A stretch of DNA of 64,000 nucleotides, from the NCBI GenBank assembly GCA_026392115.1, contig JAPLCQ010000092.1:62001-126000 (forward strand). The letters are read 5' to 3'. Position 1 is the first letter of the stretch. Every line of letters begins with the position of its first letter. Both the position numbers and the translations under genes were made by a program. Of this stretch, positions 8,495 to 17,942 are shown one piece after another. This stretch comes from Armatimonadota bacterium. GTDB taxonomy: Bacteria > Armatimonadota > Chthonomonadetes > Chthonomonadales > CAJBBX01. A model generated the notes under the pieces. It ran no database searches, had not been told where the DNA came from, and saw only the letters and a program-made list of their open reading frames with translations.

Positions 8495-9066
8495 GCGATG
8501 ACCTCGTTGACACTGCGCCAGACTTCCGGTAGTAGGACCTCGGGCTCGAACCCCTGACCGCCATGGGCGACGAGGGCCGGATCGCGCCCTGAGTTATCGT
8601 AGCAGAACCACTCGTCGGCCAGCCCAGCGTAGAGCCGGACGAAGTTGCGAACTCCCCGGTCATACCTGCGATGCACCACGGGCGACGGCACCCCGTGGCC
8701 GCCCTTCGCAACGCGCGCACGGACGCGTGCATCGGCCAGGGAGGCTGTGCCAAGCCACAGGTAGAAGACGGTGATCCGGTACCCGGCGGCTCGGGCGTCC
8801 GAAATGATGCCCGCCGGCGAGTGCGATGCCAGGGTCGTCTCGAACGCGAAGTCCGTCCCGGCCTCGATAAGCCCGCGGATGCGGGCCAGCATGAGCCGGC
8901 CGGCCTGCATGGCCACCTCGTCCGGCCGGAAGGGCGAGAGGCCGGCGGCGATGGCGTCGGCGTTGACGTACTCATCGCACCCGAGCCGATCCGGCAGCAG
9001 GGCGAACGCCGAAGTCGTCTTGCCGGACCCGTTCGGTCCGCCGATCACCCAGAGGCGCGGCATCAC
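8491..9066 (-). CDS. Zeta-toxin-like P-loop kinase
   Basis: 191 aa if the GTG at 9066 is used; the adjacent ATG at 9063 is equally possible, with GGGAGAGGAG just upstream. Walker A is GGPNGSGKTTSA (residues 9-20). YVNADAIAAGLSPF and FAFETTLAS follow the Zeta_toxin/AAA_33 pattern, with the Asp and Glu expected to contact substrate. Zeta kinases phosphorylate UDP-N-acetylglucosamine or related substrates. Chromosomal relatives paired with a small ORF are common but mostly uncharacterised. The gene starts 10 bp after the stop of a glycosidase gene, so it appears co-transcribed with the polysaccharide operon. Confidence 0.7.
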   Translation of the reverse strand: MMPRLWVIGGPNGSGKTTSAFALLPDRLGCDEYVNADAIAAGLSPFRPDEVAMQAGRLMLARIRGLIEAGTDFAFETTLASHSPAGIISDARAAGYRITVFYLWLGTASLADARVRARVAKGGHGVPSPVVHRRYDRGVRNFVRLYAGLADEWFCYDNSGRDPALVAHGGQGFEPEVLLPEVWRSVNEVIA

Positions 9067-9076
9067 TCCTCTCCCG

Positions 9077-11245
9077 TCACCGGCCGCCGCCCTTGCCGTC
9101 GCCCAGGCGGAAGCGGATTTCCGATGCGGCGGGTTCGGGGCGCGTCAGGGGCAGCGCGTCCTCGGTCCACGAGAGACGATAGCGGGCCTGGCTTCCCACG
9201 GCCACGACGCGGAGGGTATGTGCGCCGGGGCGCAACCCACGGAGGCTGACCGCGGCCTTCTCGGCAACCGTTGCGGCGACGGGCTTGCCGTCCAGCAGCA
9301 CTCGGAACGACCGGGGTCGCTTCCCGACCCAGAGCCACTCCACCGTGAGCGCTTCTCCTGTGACGACCTGCCGGTTCAGCGGCCTGGAGATGGTCAGCAC
9401 GGTGGTCGTCGGCACGGGCCGGCGGTAGAGGTCGACCAGCGCCCGGAGCAGGTTCAGGTAGTAGAAGCCCCATCCGCCCTCGCCGCGGTAGGCCAGCGTG
9501 GTGAGCGAAGTGGGCTCGATATCGTCGCTCAGCTCCGCGCTGTAGCTGTCCACGTAGACGTTGGGCTGGGCCACCGGCTTGCCCTCGAGCTGCCCCGCGA
9601 ACTCCTGGAACTGGTGCACCTGCAGGAACCGGGGGCGGTGTTTCAGCGCCGCGCGCCAGTCCTCGACCAGGGTTGCGCCGTTGCGCCGGCCTCGGGCGTC
9701 CTTGCCGAGCCAGCCCGCGGCCCCGAAGCAGCCCACCGAGACGGTCATCCCTTCGGCGCGGCCGTCCCGCATGGTGGGCTCCGGCGTCTGCGAGTCCATC
9801 CAGGACCAGAGGCCCAGGTCGTCGGTCTTGCTGACGTCCTGCTGCACGCCCATGAAGCGGATCGTGAACCGGTCGTCCAGCTTGAAGCCCTCCTTCAGGT
9901 AGCTCGCCCCCAGGTCCAGCGAGAGCACCAGCGGCTTGCCGTCGAACTCCTGCCATAGGCCCTTGTACCGGGGCTCCCGCACCAACGCGTCCCAGATGTA
10001 TGCCAGCTGCCGGTTCACCACCACCGGTCCTTCGGGGCGCAGGTGCCCCACGCCGGTCAGCAGCGACATCCTGGGCACGGCGTAGCCCTCGGCGCGCATG
10101 CGGGCCATCTCGTCCAGCATGACGCGGGTGGCGTCGATCAGCTCCGCGACGCCTGCGCCGGGCGCCCACTCCCTGGCGAACCAGATGTTGTTGGACCAGT
10201 CGGCGATGACGCAGTCCACCCCGGACTCGATGAACCAGATGAGGTGCTGCCGAGCCACCTCGGGCATGCGCGCGTCGTAGAAGCCCATGAGCGGCACGGC
10301 CTGGGCGGTCTGCCAGAAGGCGTTGAGCGGCGTGAACCACTGCTCCCACTGCATGGCGACCAGCCGGTCGGGGTCGGTGGGCGGGCGGTGCAGCGCACGG
10401 CGGAGGACCGTCACATTAACCGGCGCCGAGACGGCGGCATCCGACGGCAACGGCGTGCCCGCGATGCGCTGGGCGGCGGCGATGCTGGGCCAGGGGCGCG
10501 GCATGGTGGCGCCCGCATCGGCTCGCCCGCAGGCGGTGGCCGCCTCGCCTCCGGCGCCGACCCGGGAGGGCCAACCTTCGGGCTTCGAGTCGAAGACCCG
10601 CCACTCCGTGTTGGTGACCACCTCCGTGCGGCCGGCGGCGGTGTCGGCCGAGAGGCGGACGAGGAGGCCACAGGCGCCGCCGCCGTTTGTGGCGTCGACG
10701 GACAGGACGTTCTGGCCGACCAGGAACAGGGCGGGGTCCAGCGCGATGGCGGCGTTGTTGCTCCAGCCCACCTTCTCGCCCACCTTGGCGCCGTTCAGGT
10801 AGGCGATCGCGCCGTCGTCCACCGCAAGCCATAGCGCGCCGCGCCGGGCCGGCTGATCGAGGCGGAAGACGCGCTGCAGGTAGATGGCCTCGGGCACGTT
10901 CTGGCGGTTCGACCAGATCCAGTAGTCGTCCGGCTCGCCCGGCTTGGGACGGGCCTGAACCCGGATGGCGGCCTTGCCGGGGGTCGGCAGGGGGATGCGG
11001 AAGAGGGCGCGGCCCGCGGCATCGGCGAACTCGTGCGGGCCCCAGCGCCTGTCGTTGACGTAGGGCAGCATCTCCCACCCGGCGGCGGGCTTGCCGTTCG
11101 CCTGCCTCGCCACTGCCGCGACGACCAGGGCGCGGCCCATGCCGATGCGCGGCTGGTCCACCTTGATCGTCACTGTGGGCGCCGGCGCACCCGATGGCGC
11201 CAGGGAGAGTATGGCGGAGACGGCCGGCAACGCGGCCATGATCAT
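9077..11245 (-). CDS. Secreted GH71/GH99-like glycosidase
   Basis: 722 aa. The ATG at 11245 overlaps the rhamnosidase stop (ATGA) and has GGGAGG upstream. The signal peptide is MIMAALPAVSAILSLAPSGA. Residues 25-240 are beta-rich with a rhamnosidase-N-like binding segment (LWLAVDDGAIAYLNGAKVG). Residues 290-620 form a TIM barrel. The start QWEQWFTPLNAFWQTAQ, then GFYDARMPEVARQHLIWFIE and SGVDCVIADWSNNIW, is the GH71/99-like pattern. The C-terminus is an Ig-like module (SFRVLLDGKPVAATV). GH99 enzymes are endo-alpha-mannosidases, but the specificity of this branch is unknown. Its place directly after GH78 suggests joint attack on a rhamnose-containing glycan. Confidence 0.6.
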   Translation of the reverse strand: MIMAALPAVSAILSLAPSGAPAPTVTIKVDQPRIGMGRALVVAAVARQANGKPAAGWEMLPYVNDRRWGPHEFADAAGRALFRIPLPTPGKAAIRVQARPKPGEPDDYWIWSNRQNVPEAIYLQRVFRLDQPARRGALWLAVDDGAIAYLNGAKVGEKVGWSNNAAIALDPALFLVGQNVLSVDATNGGGACGLLVRLSADTAAGRTEVVTNTEWRVFDSKPEGWPSRVGAGGEAATACGRADAGATMPRPWPSIAAAQRIAGTPLPSDAAVSAPVNVTVLRRALHRPPTDPDRLVAMQWEQWFTPLNAFWQTAQAVPLMGFYDARMPEVARQHLIWFIESGVDCVIADWSNNIWFAREWAPGAGVAELIDATRVMLDEMARMRAEGYAVPRMSLLTGVGHLRPEGPVVVNRQLAYIWDALVREPRYKGLWQEFDGKPLVLSLDLGASYLKEGFKLDDRFTIRFMGVQQDVSKTDDLGLWSWMDSQTPEPTMRDGRAEGMTVSVGCFGAAGWLGKDARGRRNGATLVEDWRAALKHRPRFLQVHQFQEFAGQLEGKPVAQPNVYVDSYSAELSDDIEPTSLTTLAYRGEGGWGFYYLNLLRALVDLYRRPVPTTTVLTISRPLNRQVVTGEALTVEWLWVGKRPRSFRVLLDGKPVAATVAEKAAVSLRGLRPGAHTLRVVAVGSQARYRLSWTEDALPLTRPEPAASEIRFRLGDGKGGGR

Positions 11246-14200
11246 CGAACCCCTCCCGGCCGTCCAAGTACGGCCTCGAACTTGTACGCGCCCGGCGCCA
11301 GCTCCAGTCGGACCGTGTCGGCGCCCTCGCCCAGCGCCTTCACGCCGTGCGACTTGGCAATGGGCTCGCCGCCTTCGCTGAGGGTGTTCAGCGAGCGGCA
11401 GGGCACATAGGCCACCGCGGTGGAGCCGGGAGGCACCGTCACCGCCAGCGTGAACCGGTTCGGGTCCGCCTGCCAGGCCACGCTGATGATCCCGTACATG
11501 GATCGGTAGGAGCCCTTGGCCCGGCGAAGCGCGCCAACGCGCGGGCGGATGGTGAAGCGCCGGAAGCCCGGCCCCTCGGCGCTGGGCGCGATGCCGAGGA
11601 TCGTCTCCATCATCCACTGAGCCACCAGGATGTAGCCGGGGTGGTTGTAGGAGTTCATGCCCGGGTCCTGGAAGGGGCCCTCGACGATGTGGGTCTCCCA
11701 TGGATGAACGGCTTGCCACCGGAGCCGCTCCGCGGGCCCCTGCCGCTCGGGCGCGTAGCCGTCCCACCGCTCCCAGATGGCCGTGGCTCCGTTCCGCAGC
11801 ATATAGCCCCACGAGGGGCACTCCGGACCCGTCACCAGCCGGAGCGCCGTCTCGTGCCGTTCGGACCGGCTCAGCTCCTGCAGCAGCAGGTGCGAGGTGA
11901 TGTTGCCCGTGGTGAGCCTGCCGCCCGACCGGGCGATGGCGGCGTCGAGGTGCGCCACGGCCCGTGCGCGCAGACGGTCAGGCATGACGCCGAAGGCCAA
12001 CGCGATGGCGTAGCCGGCCTGCGTGTCGCCCTGCACGCGGCCTTCCTCGTCGATGAACTCCCGCTCGAAGGCCTCGGCGAACAGGCGGAAGAGCCCCTGG
12101 AAGCGCTCCGCGTCCTCCTCCTCGCCCAGCGTGCGGGCCATGCGGGTGACGATGGAGACCGAGTGGGCGAAGCAGGCGGTGCCCATGACCTCCATGGGGA
12201 CGGCGCACCCTTGGCGCTCCCAGCCCTCCATCAGCACCGTCTCGCCGTTGAGCCAGTCGCCGAAGGTGAAGCCGCGGCTGATGTGATCAGGGCAGACCTC
12301 CACCACGCCCTCGGCCCACCGCCGCGCCGGCGGGTAGTGCCGCTCCAGCAGGCGGCGGTCGCCGTAGGTCAGGTAGTGGGACCAGATCATCCAGATGCCC
12401 GACGCCTCGCCCCAGCCTGGGACGGCCTCCATCATCTTCAGGGCGTTGGGCGCCATGTTGGGGAAGCCGCCGTCGGCCAGTTGCGCGGAGCGTATCTCGG
12501 CGGCCGCGCGGGTGGCGAAGGCGGCCATGTCGGCGGCGTAGAACTCGGCCTGGTTGATGTCCGGGATCACCCACGGCAGGCGCTCGTCGCGGTCGCAGCA
12601 GTCGGTGTGGACGCTCATGGTATTGCTGCGGAGCGTGCGGTCCACGGCCTGCCAGAGCGCGGTCAGCGTGGGATCGGAGCACTCGAACATGCCCGCGCCG
12701 GGGAGGTCCGTGCCGAATGCCACGCCCAGAGCCTCGGGCGCAGAGGCCGGGCCGGTGACCTCGGCGTAGCGCAGGCCGTGGTAGGTGAAGCGGGGCTCCA
12801 GCGTCTCGCCCTCGGCGTCGCCGCCGAGGGTGTAGCGGTCCGTCTGCAGCGCTCCGCGCAGGTCGGCGAAGTGGACGCGGCCGTCGGCGTCGAGCGCCTG
12901 CCCATGCCGCACCGTGACCACCGCGCCCGCCGCCCCGGCGCACCGGAGGCGCACCCATCCGGCGAAGGACTCGCCGAAATCGAACACGAAGACGCCCGGC
13001 TCCGGCTCTGTGACGGCCACCGGCGGCAGCTCCTTCCGCACGCGGATGGGTTGGCACATCTCGGCGACGCGCTCGGGGTTCGCTCCGGCATCGACCTGCG
13101 CGGGTTCCCATCCCGCCGCGTCGAAGCCGGGCTCGTCCCAGCCGGGCATGGACCTGCGGGCGTCGAAGGCCTCGCCGTCGTAGATGTCCGACGAGCGGAT
13201 GGGGCCCTCCAGCGTGGTGTGCCAGCCCTCGTCGGTGGCGATCACCTGCCAGCTGCCGTCGGCCATCTCGACCTCGAGCTGGGCCAGCAGGCGCGGTTGC
13301 CGTCCGTAGACGCCCCGGAGGCGGCCGCGGAAGACCTGCGCCATGGCCACGCGGCCCGCGTACCAGCCGTCGCCCACGACGGCTCCAATGGCGTTGGCGC
13401 CGGGGCGCAGCAGGTCGGTCACGTCGAAGGTCTGGTACTGCACGCGCCGGTCGTAGTCGGTCCAGCCCGGCGCCAGCAGGTGGTCGCCGACCCGCGCGCC
13501 GTTGATGCGCATCTCGTAGAGGCCCAGCGCCGAGGCGGTGAGTGTGGCCCGGCGCACCTCGCCGTCGATGCCGAAGTCCCTGCGGAACATGGGCGCGGGG
13601 AGCGGCACGGCGGGGCCGGCCGGGTGGGGCCAGATGTCGCCGTCGGTGAGCCGGTCAGCCGACCAGGTCGCGTCCTCCAGCGGCTCCTGCGCGGTCACCG
13701 GGGCGCCGAGGGCCAGGTTCTCCTCGCCGTCCAGCGCCTCCAGTTCGGCCAGGGCGAAGGCGTAGCCGTCGGCGGCGCACTGCTGGAGCCGCGTCACGGT
13801 GAGGCGGACGTAGCGTGCCTCCACTCGGTCGAACCGCAGCGTCCAGGGCTGGCAACCCGGGTTCACCACATCCCGCTCGGTGCGGTCGACCACGGTGCTG
13901 CAGGGCTCGAACGACGGCTCCGACGCGACGTCGATGCGGAAGCGGATCGGGAATAGGTATCCGGGCGCATCGGGCGGGATGATGTCGAACGGCCGGGCGC
14001 CGGTCAGCCGGACGCCATCGATGAATCGCTGCGCCCGCAGGTCGACCGTCACAGACCGGCTGCAATCGGCGGCCGGCGCGGGCAGGCACCGATAGCCGTT
14101 GTGCGCGCGGCTGTCCGGCGGCGGCGGCACGGGGTTGCCGATCCAGCCGGCCTGCCAATCGGCGGGCTCGAGCAGGCCCATGCTCCAGAAGCCGGGTCGG

Positions 14201-14550
14201 CTCCAGGGCGAGGGCAGGCCGTGGGAGTCCCACGTGCGGACCTTCCACCAGCAGGTGTCGCGCGACTGCAGCGGGCGGCCCTCGTAGACGATGTGGCAGC
14301 TATCGCGGGAGTGGACCTTGCCCGTATCCCAGAGGTCGCCGTCGAGCCGTCCCAGCGCCGTGCGGCTGGAGGAGACGACGATCTGGTAGGCGTTCTGGCG
14401 CGCCCGGCGCCGGGTGTCGCGTACCTCCCAGGAGAGCCGGGGTTGGAGCACGTCGATGCCCAGCGGGCCCGCCAGGTACTCGCACCGCAGCCGTCCCGGC
14501 GCCTTGAGCCGCTTGTCCGCCTCGCCGTCCCGTGTCGTCACTGCTGTCAC
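11242..14550 (-). CDS. Alpha-L-rhamnosidase, GH78
   Basis: 1102 aa from a GTG at 14550; a second GTG at 14541 is better spaced from GGAAGGGGG and may be the true start. The N-terminal fibronectin-like domain has LRCEYLAGPLGIDVLQPRLS and WWKVRTWD. An extra F5/8-like insert spans about 150-290. The rhamnosidase N domain follows (GLYEMRINGARVGDHLLAPG, about 355-375). The (alpha/alpha)6 catalytic region contains DCCDRDERLPW (about residue 650, equivalent to the usual DCPQRDERLGW) and ATAIWERWDGY near 925. No signal peptide is evident, so it may be cytoplasmic. It removes terminal alpha-L-rhamnose. It sits 24 bp after the GH32 gene in the same operon. Confidence 0.9.
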   Translation of the reverse strand: MTAVTTRDGEADKRLKAPGRLRCEYLAGPLGIDVLQPRLSWEVRDTRRRARQNAYQIVVSSSRTALGRLDGDLWDTGKVHSRDSCHIVYEGRPLQSRDTCWWKVRTWDSHGLPSPWSRPGFWSMGLLEPADWQAGWIGNPVPPPPDSRAHNGYRCLPAPAADCSRSVTVDLRAQRFIDGVRLTGARPFDIIPPDAPGYLFPIRFRIDVASEPSFEPCSTVVDRTERDVVNPGCQPWTLRFDRVEARYVRLTVTRLQQCAADGYAFALAELEALDGEENLALGAPVTAQEPLEDATWSADRLTDGDIWPHPAGPAVPLPAPMFRRDFGIDGEVRRATLTASALGLYEMRINGARVGDHLLAPGWTDYDRRVQYQTFDVTDLLRPGANAIGAVVGDGWYAGRVAMAQVFRGRLRGVYGRQPRLLAQLEVEMADGSWQVIATDEGWHTTLEGPIRSSDIYDGEAFDARRSMPGWDEPGFDAAGWEPAQVDAGANPERVAEMCQPIRVRKELPPVAVTEPEPGVFVFDFGESFAGWVRLRCAGAAGAVVTVRHGQALDADGRVHFADLRGALQTDRYTLGGDAEGETLEPRFTYHGLRYAEVTGPASAPEALGVAFGTDLPGAGMFECSDPTLTALWQAVDRTLRSNTMSVHTDCCDRDERLPWVIPDINQAEFYAADMAAFATRAAAEIRSAQLADGGFPNMAPNALKMMEAVPGWGEASGIWMIWSHYLTYGDRRLLERHYPPARRWAEGVVEVCPDHISRGFTFGDWLNGETVLMEGWERQGCAVPMEVMGTACFAHSVSIVTRMARTLGEEEDAERFQGLFRLFAEAFEREFIDEEGRVQGDTQAGYAIALAFGVMPDRLRARAVAHLDAAIARSGGRLTTGNITSHLLLQELSRSERHETALRLVTGPECPSWGYMLRNGATAIWERWDGYAPERQGPAERLRWQAVHPWETHIVEGPFQDPGMNSYNHPGYILVAQWMMETILGIAPSAEGPGFRRFTIRPRVGALRRAKGSYRSMYGIISVAWQADPNRFTLAVTVPPGSTAVAYVPCRSLNTLSEGGEPIAKSHGVKALGEGADTVRLELAPGAYKFEAVLGRPGGVR

Positions 14551-14574
14551 CCCCTTCCGGCAGTAACCGCCGGA

Positions 14575-16638
14575 TCAGTACTTTAGCCGCCTCACGGCCA
14601 GGTTGCGGAACTCCACGCTGCCGCCGCGCGCGAAGAGGTAGGCCCGGCCCTGCCCGAGCGGTCTCGCCCGGCGTGAGATCATGGTGCGGCGGCCTCCGAT
14701 GCAGACATCCACCAGATCATCGCGGAGGATCACTTCCAGCGTGAAGGGGCGGTCGAGGCCCGTCACGTTGCGGATGGCGAAGTCGTACCCCTCATGCGGC
14801 GGGCGGAGCGAGTCGGGCGCCGGGCCTCCGTCGGCGGGCGTGCCGAACTGCACCGAGGCCGCGGCGGGGTCGAAGCGGATCTCGCAGTTGTCGGCCCACG
14901 CGCCGGAGCCGCCGAAGGCCAGCCCGAAGGCGGCGGCGCCGCGCGGGATCACGGTCAGCGTCAGCAATGCCCGGGGCGCCACCTCCTCCAGCACGGCGCA
15001 GGCCTGCCCTTCACCCCCGCGGAGCAGCAGTCCGTCGCCGTGGCGCCGCACCACGCCGGAGATCGGCGTCGGCCCGGGTCTGCGCACGGCGCCGCACGCG
15101 GGCATCAGCTCGGGCAGGAAGCGCGTGCCGAGCGAGCCATCGGGGCCCTGCACCAACTCGCGCAGCACCAGGTGGCCGCCCCATCCGTAGCCCGGCCCGC
15201 CCAGCCAGCCCGCCAGCAGGCATCGGCCGTCGCGGTAGGGCGCGGCCTTGGGCACGTAGAGGCCGTCGTAGAGGTCCGGCGCCAGGGGCTCCCACGGTCC
15301 GATGGCGTGACGCGAGGTCCAGACGGCGCATCGGCCCAGGATGAAGTAGTGCCTGCCGGCCCAACTGAAGTGGTTCGGGCACTCCTCGCTCACGTCCGGG
15401 CCGCGCTCCACGAAGTCGCCGGGCACGTCGGTCCAGTGCCGAAGGTCCTCCGACTCCAGCCGGTTGCCGCCTCCGCGCACCAGGTGGAACCGACCGGTCT
15501 CGGGGTCCTGGAAGACGTCGCAGTCGTGGCCAGGGACGATGGGCAGGTGGTCCTTCTCGAAGTGGACGCCGTCGCGGCTGGTGGCGGCGTAGATCCACGC
15601 GCCTCGGGCGGGTTTGTCGCGGTACTCGCACCTCGAGCCGCAGTCGGTGTAGAAGATATGCGTTACGCCCTCGTGGCGGATGATGTCGCCTGTGCCCATG
15701 GCGCACTCCCAGGGGGCCGTGAGCGGCACGGCCATGGGGTGCTCGTCCCATTGCACCAGGTCGACGGTGCTGAAGTGGGCGTACTGGTGCGCGCCCTGGG
15801 TCCAGCGGCTGGCGTGGTGGCGGCGGTCGTAGAGCCAGAAGAGGTGGAAGCGCTCGCCGTCGAAGAAGGGCATGCAATCGCCGGCCGACGTGTTGTGCCC
15901 GCGCGGCGCCCAGTACTGGCGGAAGGGTCGGTCGGGGCCCAGTATCTCGCGCCGGCGCCGGTTCGCGGCGCGCTTGCCGCCGGCAAGGCGGGAGACCTCG
16001 TCGTCGGTCAGCGCCCTCGCCCAGACCGCGACGAACTCCATGCCATCGGCCGCGGCTCCGAGCCGAAGCGGAGGCAGGAGGCTGAGCAGGTCGCCGTGTG
16101 GCCACTCCTCGTCCACCAGCACGCCGTCGACCCAGAGCTGCAGGTGCGGCGAGGCGTAGCGGACCAGCAGGTCGTGTCGGCCCGCGCCGATGCGCTCCAT
16201 GGGGGCCGATACGCGCAGCCGCCCCTGCGCCAGGTCGCACCAGGGCTGCCCCGAGGCCGACAGTCGGCGCGCCCAGTCGGCGGCGTCGGGCTGCACGCGC
16301 TCGGCCAGCGGCGTGGTGCGGAACGTGAAGACGACGGCGTCGCGCTTGCGCTCCAGCACGGGCTCGTCTCCCTGCGAGAGGAGGGCGCCCATGGGTCCAT
16401 CGGCGGGCAGATCCAGGCGCATGGCGAGCGTCATGGCCTGTCCGGCCAGGCGCGCGTCGCCGATCGCGCCGGGCAGGGGAACGGGGCCGCCGTCCGAACG
16501 CCGCTCGAAGCCCGTCAGTCCGCGCCGCAACGCCGCATCCATGTCGTCGCCCGCGAGGCGCCGCGTGTGGGCGCCGCCGGGGTCGGGCGCGTCGGCCGGC
16601 AGGAAGAGCAGGTCGGGATTGCGTAATGGCGAGTCCAT
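14575..16638 (-). CDS. GH32-family beta-fructosidase-like protein
   Basis: 687 aa from the ATG at 16638, with AGGAGGGG upstream. Residues 20-230 are a LamG-like beta-sandwich (QLWVDGVLVDEEW, WARALTDDEV). Residues 250-530 form a five-bladed propeller with GH32/GH43 character: GHNTSAGDCMPFFDGERFHL (candidate nucleophile Asp), DCDVFQDPETGRF (RDP-like stabiliser) and VSEECPNHF (EC-type acid/base). The C-terminus is a second sandwich domain. There is no signal peptide. The first codons and the promoter lie inside a 111-bp sequence duplicated at 17949-18059, where a short remnant of this gene's 5' end is left. The fructan substrate is inferred. Confidence 0.75.
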   Translation of the reverse strand: MDSPLRNPDLLFLPADAPDPGGAHTRRLAGDDMDAALRRGLTGFERRSDGGPVPLPGAIGDARLAGQAMTLAMRLDLPADGPMGALLSQGDEPVLERKRDAVVFTFRTTPLAERVQPDAADWARRLSASGQPWCDLAQGRLRVSAPMERIGAGRHDLLVRYASPHLQLWVDGVLVDEEWPHGDLLSLLPPLRLGAAADGMEFVAVWARALTDDEVSRLAGGKRAANRRRREILGPDRPFRQYWAPRGHNTSAGDCMPFFDGERFHLFWLYDRRHHASRWTQGAHQYAHFSTVDLVQWDEHPMAVPLTAPWECAMGTGDIIRHEGVTHIFYTDCGSRCEYRDKPARGAWIYAATSRDGVHFEKDHLPIVPGHDCDVFQDPETGRFHLVRGGGNRLESEDLRHWTDVPGDFVERGPDVSEECPNHFSWAGRHYFILGRCAVWTSRHAIGPWEPLAPDLYDGLYVPKAAPYRDGRCLLAGWLGGPGYGWGGHLVLRELVQGPDGSLGTRFLPELMPACGAVRRPGPTPISGVVRRHGDGLLLRGGEGQACAVLEEVAPRALLTLTVIPRGAAAFGLAFGGSGAWADNCEIRFDPAAASVQFGTPADGGPAPDSLRPPHEGYDFAIRNVTGLDRPFTLEVILRDDLVDVCIGGRRTMISRRARPLGQGRAYLFARGGSVEFRNLAVRRLKY

Positions 16639-16736
16639 GGTCGCCCCTCCTTGCGGCGGTCTTGCCGAATGCGGCGGATCGCGTGTACCATACCCTGTGT
16701 ATCCTTGGCTGCGAAGCGAAACAGGGGGTGGGGCAT
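16626..16736. repeat. 111-bp direct repeat, left copy (GH32 start plus divergent promoter)
   Basis: Matches 17949-18059 in the same orientation at 108 of 111 positions; the three differences cluster at the GH32 ribosome site. This copy contains the first four codons of the GH32 gene and its upstream region. With the right copy it brackets the two-gene insert at 16737-17948. Confidence 0.95.
16662..16715. promoter_or_regulatory. Candidate overlapping divergent promoters inside the repeat
   Basis: Plus strand: TTGCCG at 16662-16667, an 18-bp spacer and TACCAT at 16686-16691. Minus strand: TTCGCA (16715-16710), a 17-bp spacer and TATGGT (16692-16687), which would drive GH32. The same plus-strand pair recurs at 17985-18014 in front of the sugar-binding protein. 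Matches are only 4 of 6 in most boxes, so this is a suggestion based on spacing, position and duplication. Confidence 0.35.
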
Positions 16737-16860
16737 GAGGCCAAGCGCAGCCCGCAGGCCATGGCGGCCCCAACGGGAGCTAGGTACAATCTGGTCGGGT
16801 GCGCTTGCCACTCCGTCCCGCCACTTGATGATGACGAACAGCAGGCAGGAATAACCAACG

Positions 16861-17100
16861 ATGCCAGCGACGCTTACCGAAGTTCAGGAAGCCATACTTA
16901 GAGCCTTCCCCGACGCCGACGTGACGCGCATCCGGCAAGAGGGTAGCCGTGTGCTTGGCGTCATCGTCTCGTCTGAGTTCACTGACAAGGAGGACCGGGA
17001 GCGCAACCGGCTGGTGTCGGAACGGGTACGGGAGTTACTCGGACTCCGCGGCCTGAATGTCGGTATCTTGTTTCCTCTGGCGCCGGGCGAGTCGCTTTAG
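16861..17100 (+). CDS. 79-aa conserved-looking protein, unrecognised
   Basis: The ATG at 16861 follows CAGGAATAACCAACG. The sequence predicts a helix (TLTEVQEAILRAF), a strand pair (VLGVIVSSEF), a charged helix (DREKNRL-type, DRERNRLVSERVRELLG) and a last strand (VGILFPLAPGE). The alternation is loosely BolA-like, but no His/Cys signature is present, so no family is claimed. It overlaps the DUF2971 gene by one base (TAGTG), so the two are almost certainly co-translated and may act together. Confidence 0.6.
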   Translation: MPATLTEVQEAILRAFPDADVTRIRQEGSRVLGVIVSSEFTDKEDRERNRLVSERVRELLGLRGLNVGILFPLAPGESL

Positions 17101-17942
17101 TGCTGTTCCATCGGGATGCCATCGAGCGCCACCTCCAGCCTCTGACCGAGAGGCCTATCGCACATTACACCGCCATCAGCACCCTTGTACACCTGATGGC
17201 TGTGCCGCCACCGCCTCCTTACATCGGCTGGACGTCAGCCCGTGCGTCGGCCGTTCGGTTTCTCAATGACCGTGCGGAGCTGCTTCTCGGCTTGGAGACG
17301 CTGAGGGATGTGGCCAACCAGCCTCCGAAGTCGGGGCGACGAGTCCGCCTCATACTTGAGTCCCTGCTGGCCGACGGCGGGCGGGCCGACACGGACGCAT
17401 TCCTGATGAGCTTCAGCGGTGATCCGGACGAGCTTGGGCAGTGGCGTGGATACGCTTCGAACGGGATGGGCTGTTCGGTGGTAACCGCTCCCCGGGACGT
17501 GCACGCGGCGGTGCATGTCGCGGGATGGATCGTTTACGAGCCTAAGAAGCGCCATGCGTTTGCCTACAAGGTTCTCGGGGAACTGCGCAACCAGACCGAT
17601 GACAATCTGATAGAGCAGGTCTTGGTGACTGCGGCCAGCCTTATGAAACATGAGGGCTTTAAGGCGGAGCGGGAGTTCCGGGCCATCGTGTTCCCCGCCC
17701 TTTCGGCGGTGCGCTACCGAGCGCAGGGCGACCGCCTGGTTCCCTACGTCGACTTCCTGCCTGGAGCGGCCTCTCTACCGGTCGACCGCATCGTGCTTGG
17801 TCCAGGATGGCGGCTGGCCATGCTGTCTCCATCTGACCGCCTTCGAGACCACGTCATACAGGGCGTTCGTCGGCTTCTCGACTCCGCCGGGCTCGGCGCT
17901 ACGGACATTACCTACAGCACTCTGCCATACGACCCTCAGTAG
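17100..17942 (+). CDS. DUF2971 family protein
   Basis: 280 aa from a GTG that overlaps the previous stop by one base. The family signature is clear: YTAISTLVHLM near the N-terminus, then FLMSFSGDPDELGQWRGYA and NGMGCSVV (about 98-125), and a late HEGFKAEREFRAIVFP segment with VDRIVLGPG. DUF2971 proteins are soluble, of unknown biochemical activity and sporadically distributed, which agrees with this copy sitting in a repeat-flanked insertion. A defence or toxin role is possible but not shown by the sequence. Its stop is followed within 7 bp by the right-hand 111-bp repeat. Confidence 0.8.
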   Translation: MLFHRDAIERHLQPLTERPIAHYTAISTLVHLMAVPPPPPYIGWTSARASAVRFLNDRAELLLGLETLRDVANQPPKSGRRVRLILESLLADGGRADTDAFLMSFSGDPDELGQWRGYASNGMGCSVVTAPRDVHAAVHVAGWIVYEPKKRHAFAYKVLGELRNQTDDNLIEQVLVTAASLMKHEGFKAEREFRAIVFPALSAVRYRAQGDRLVPYVDFLPGAASLPVDRIVLGPGWRLAMLSPSDRLRDHVIQGVRRLLDSAGLGATDITYSTLPYDPQ

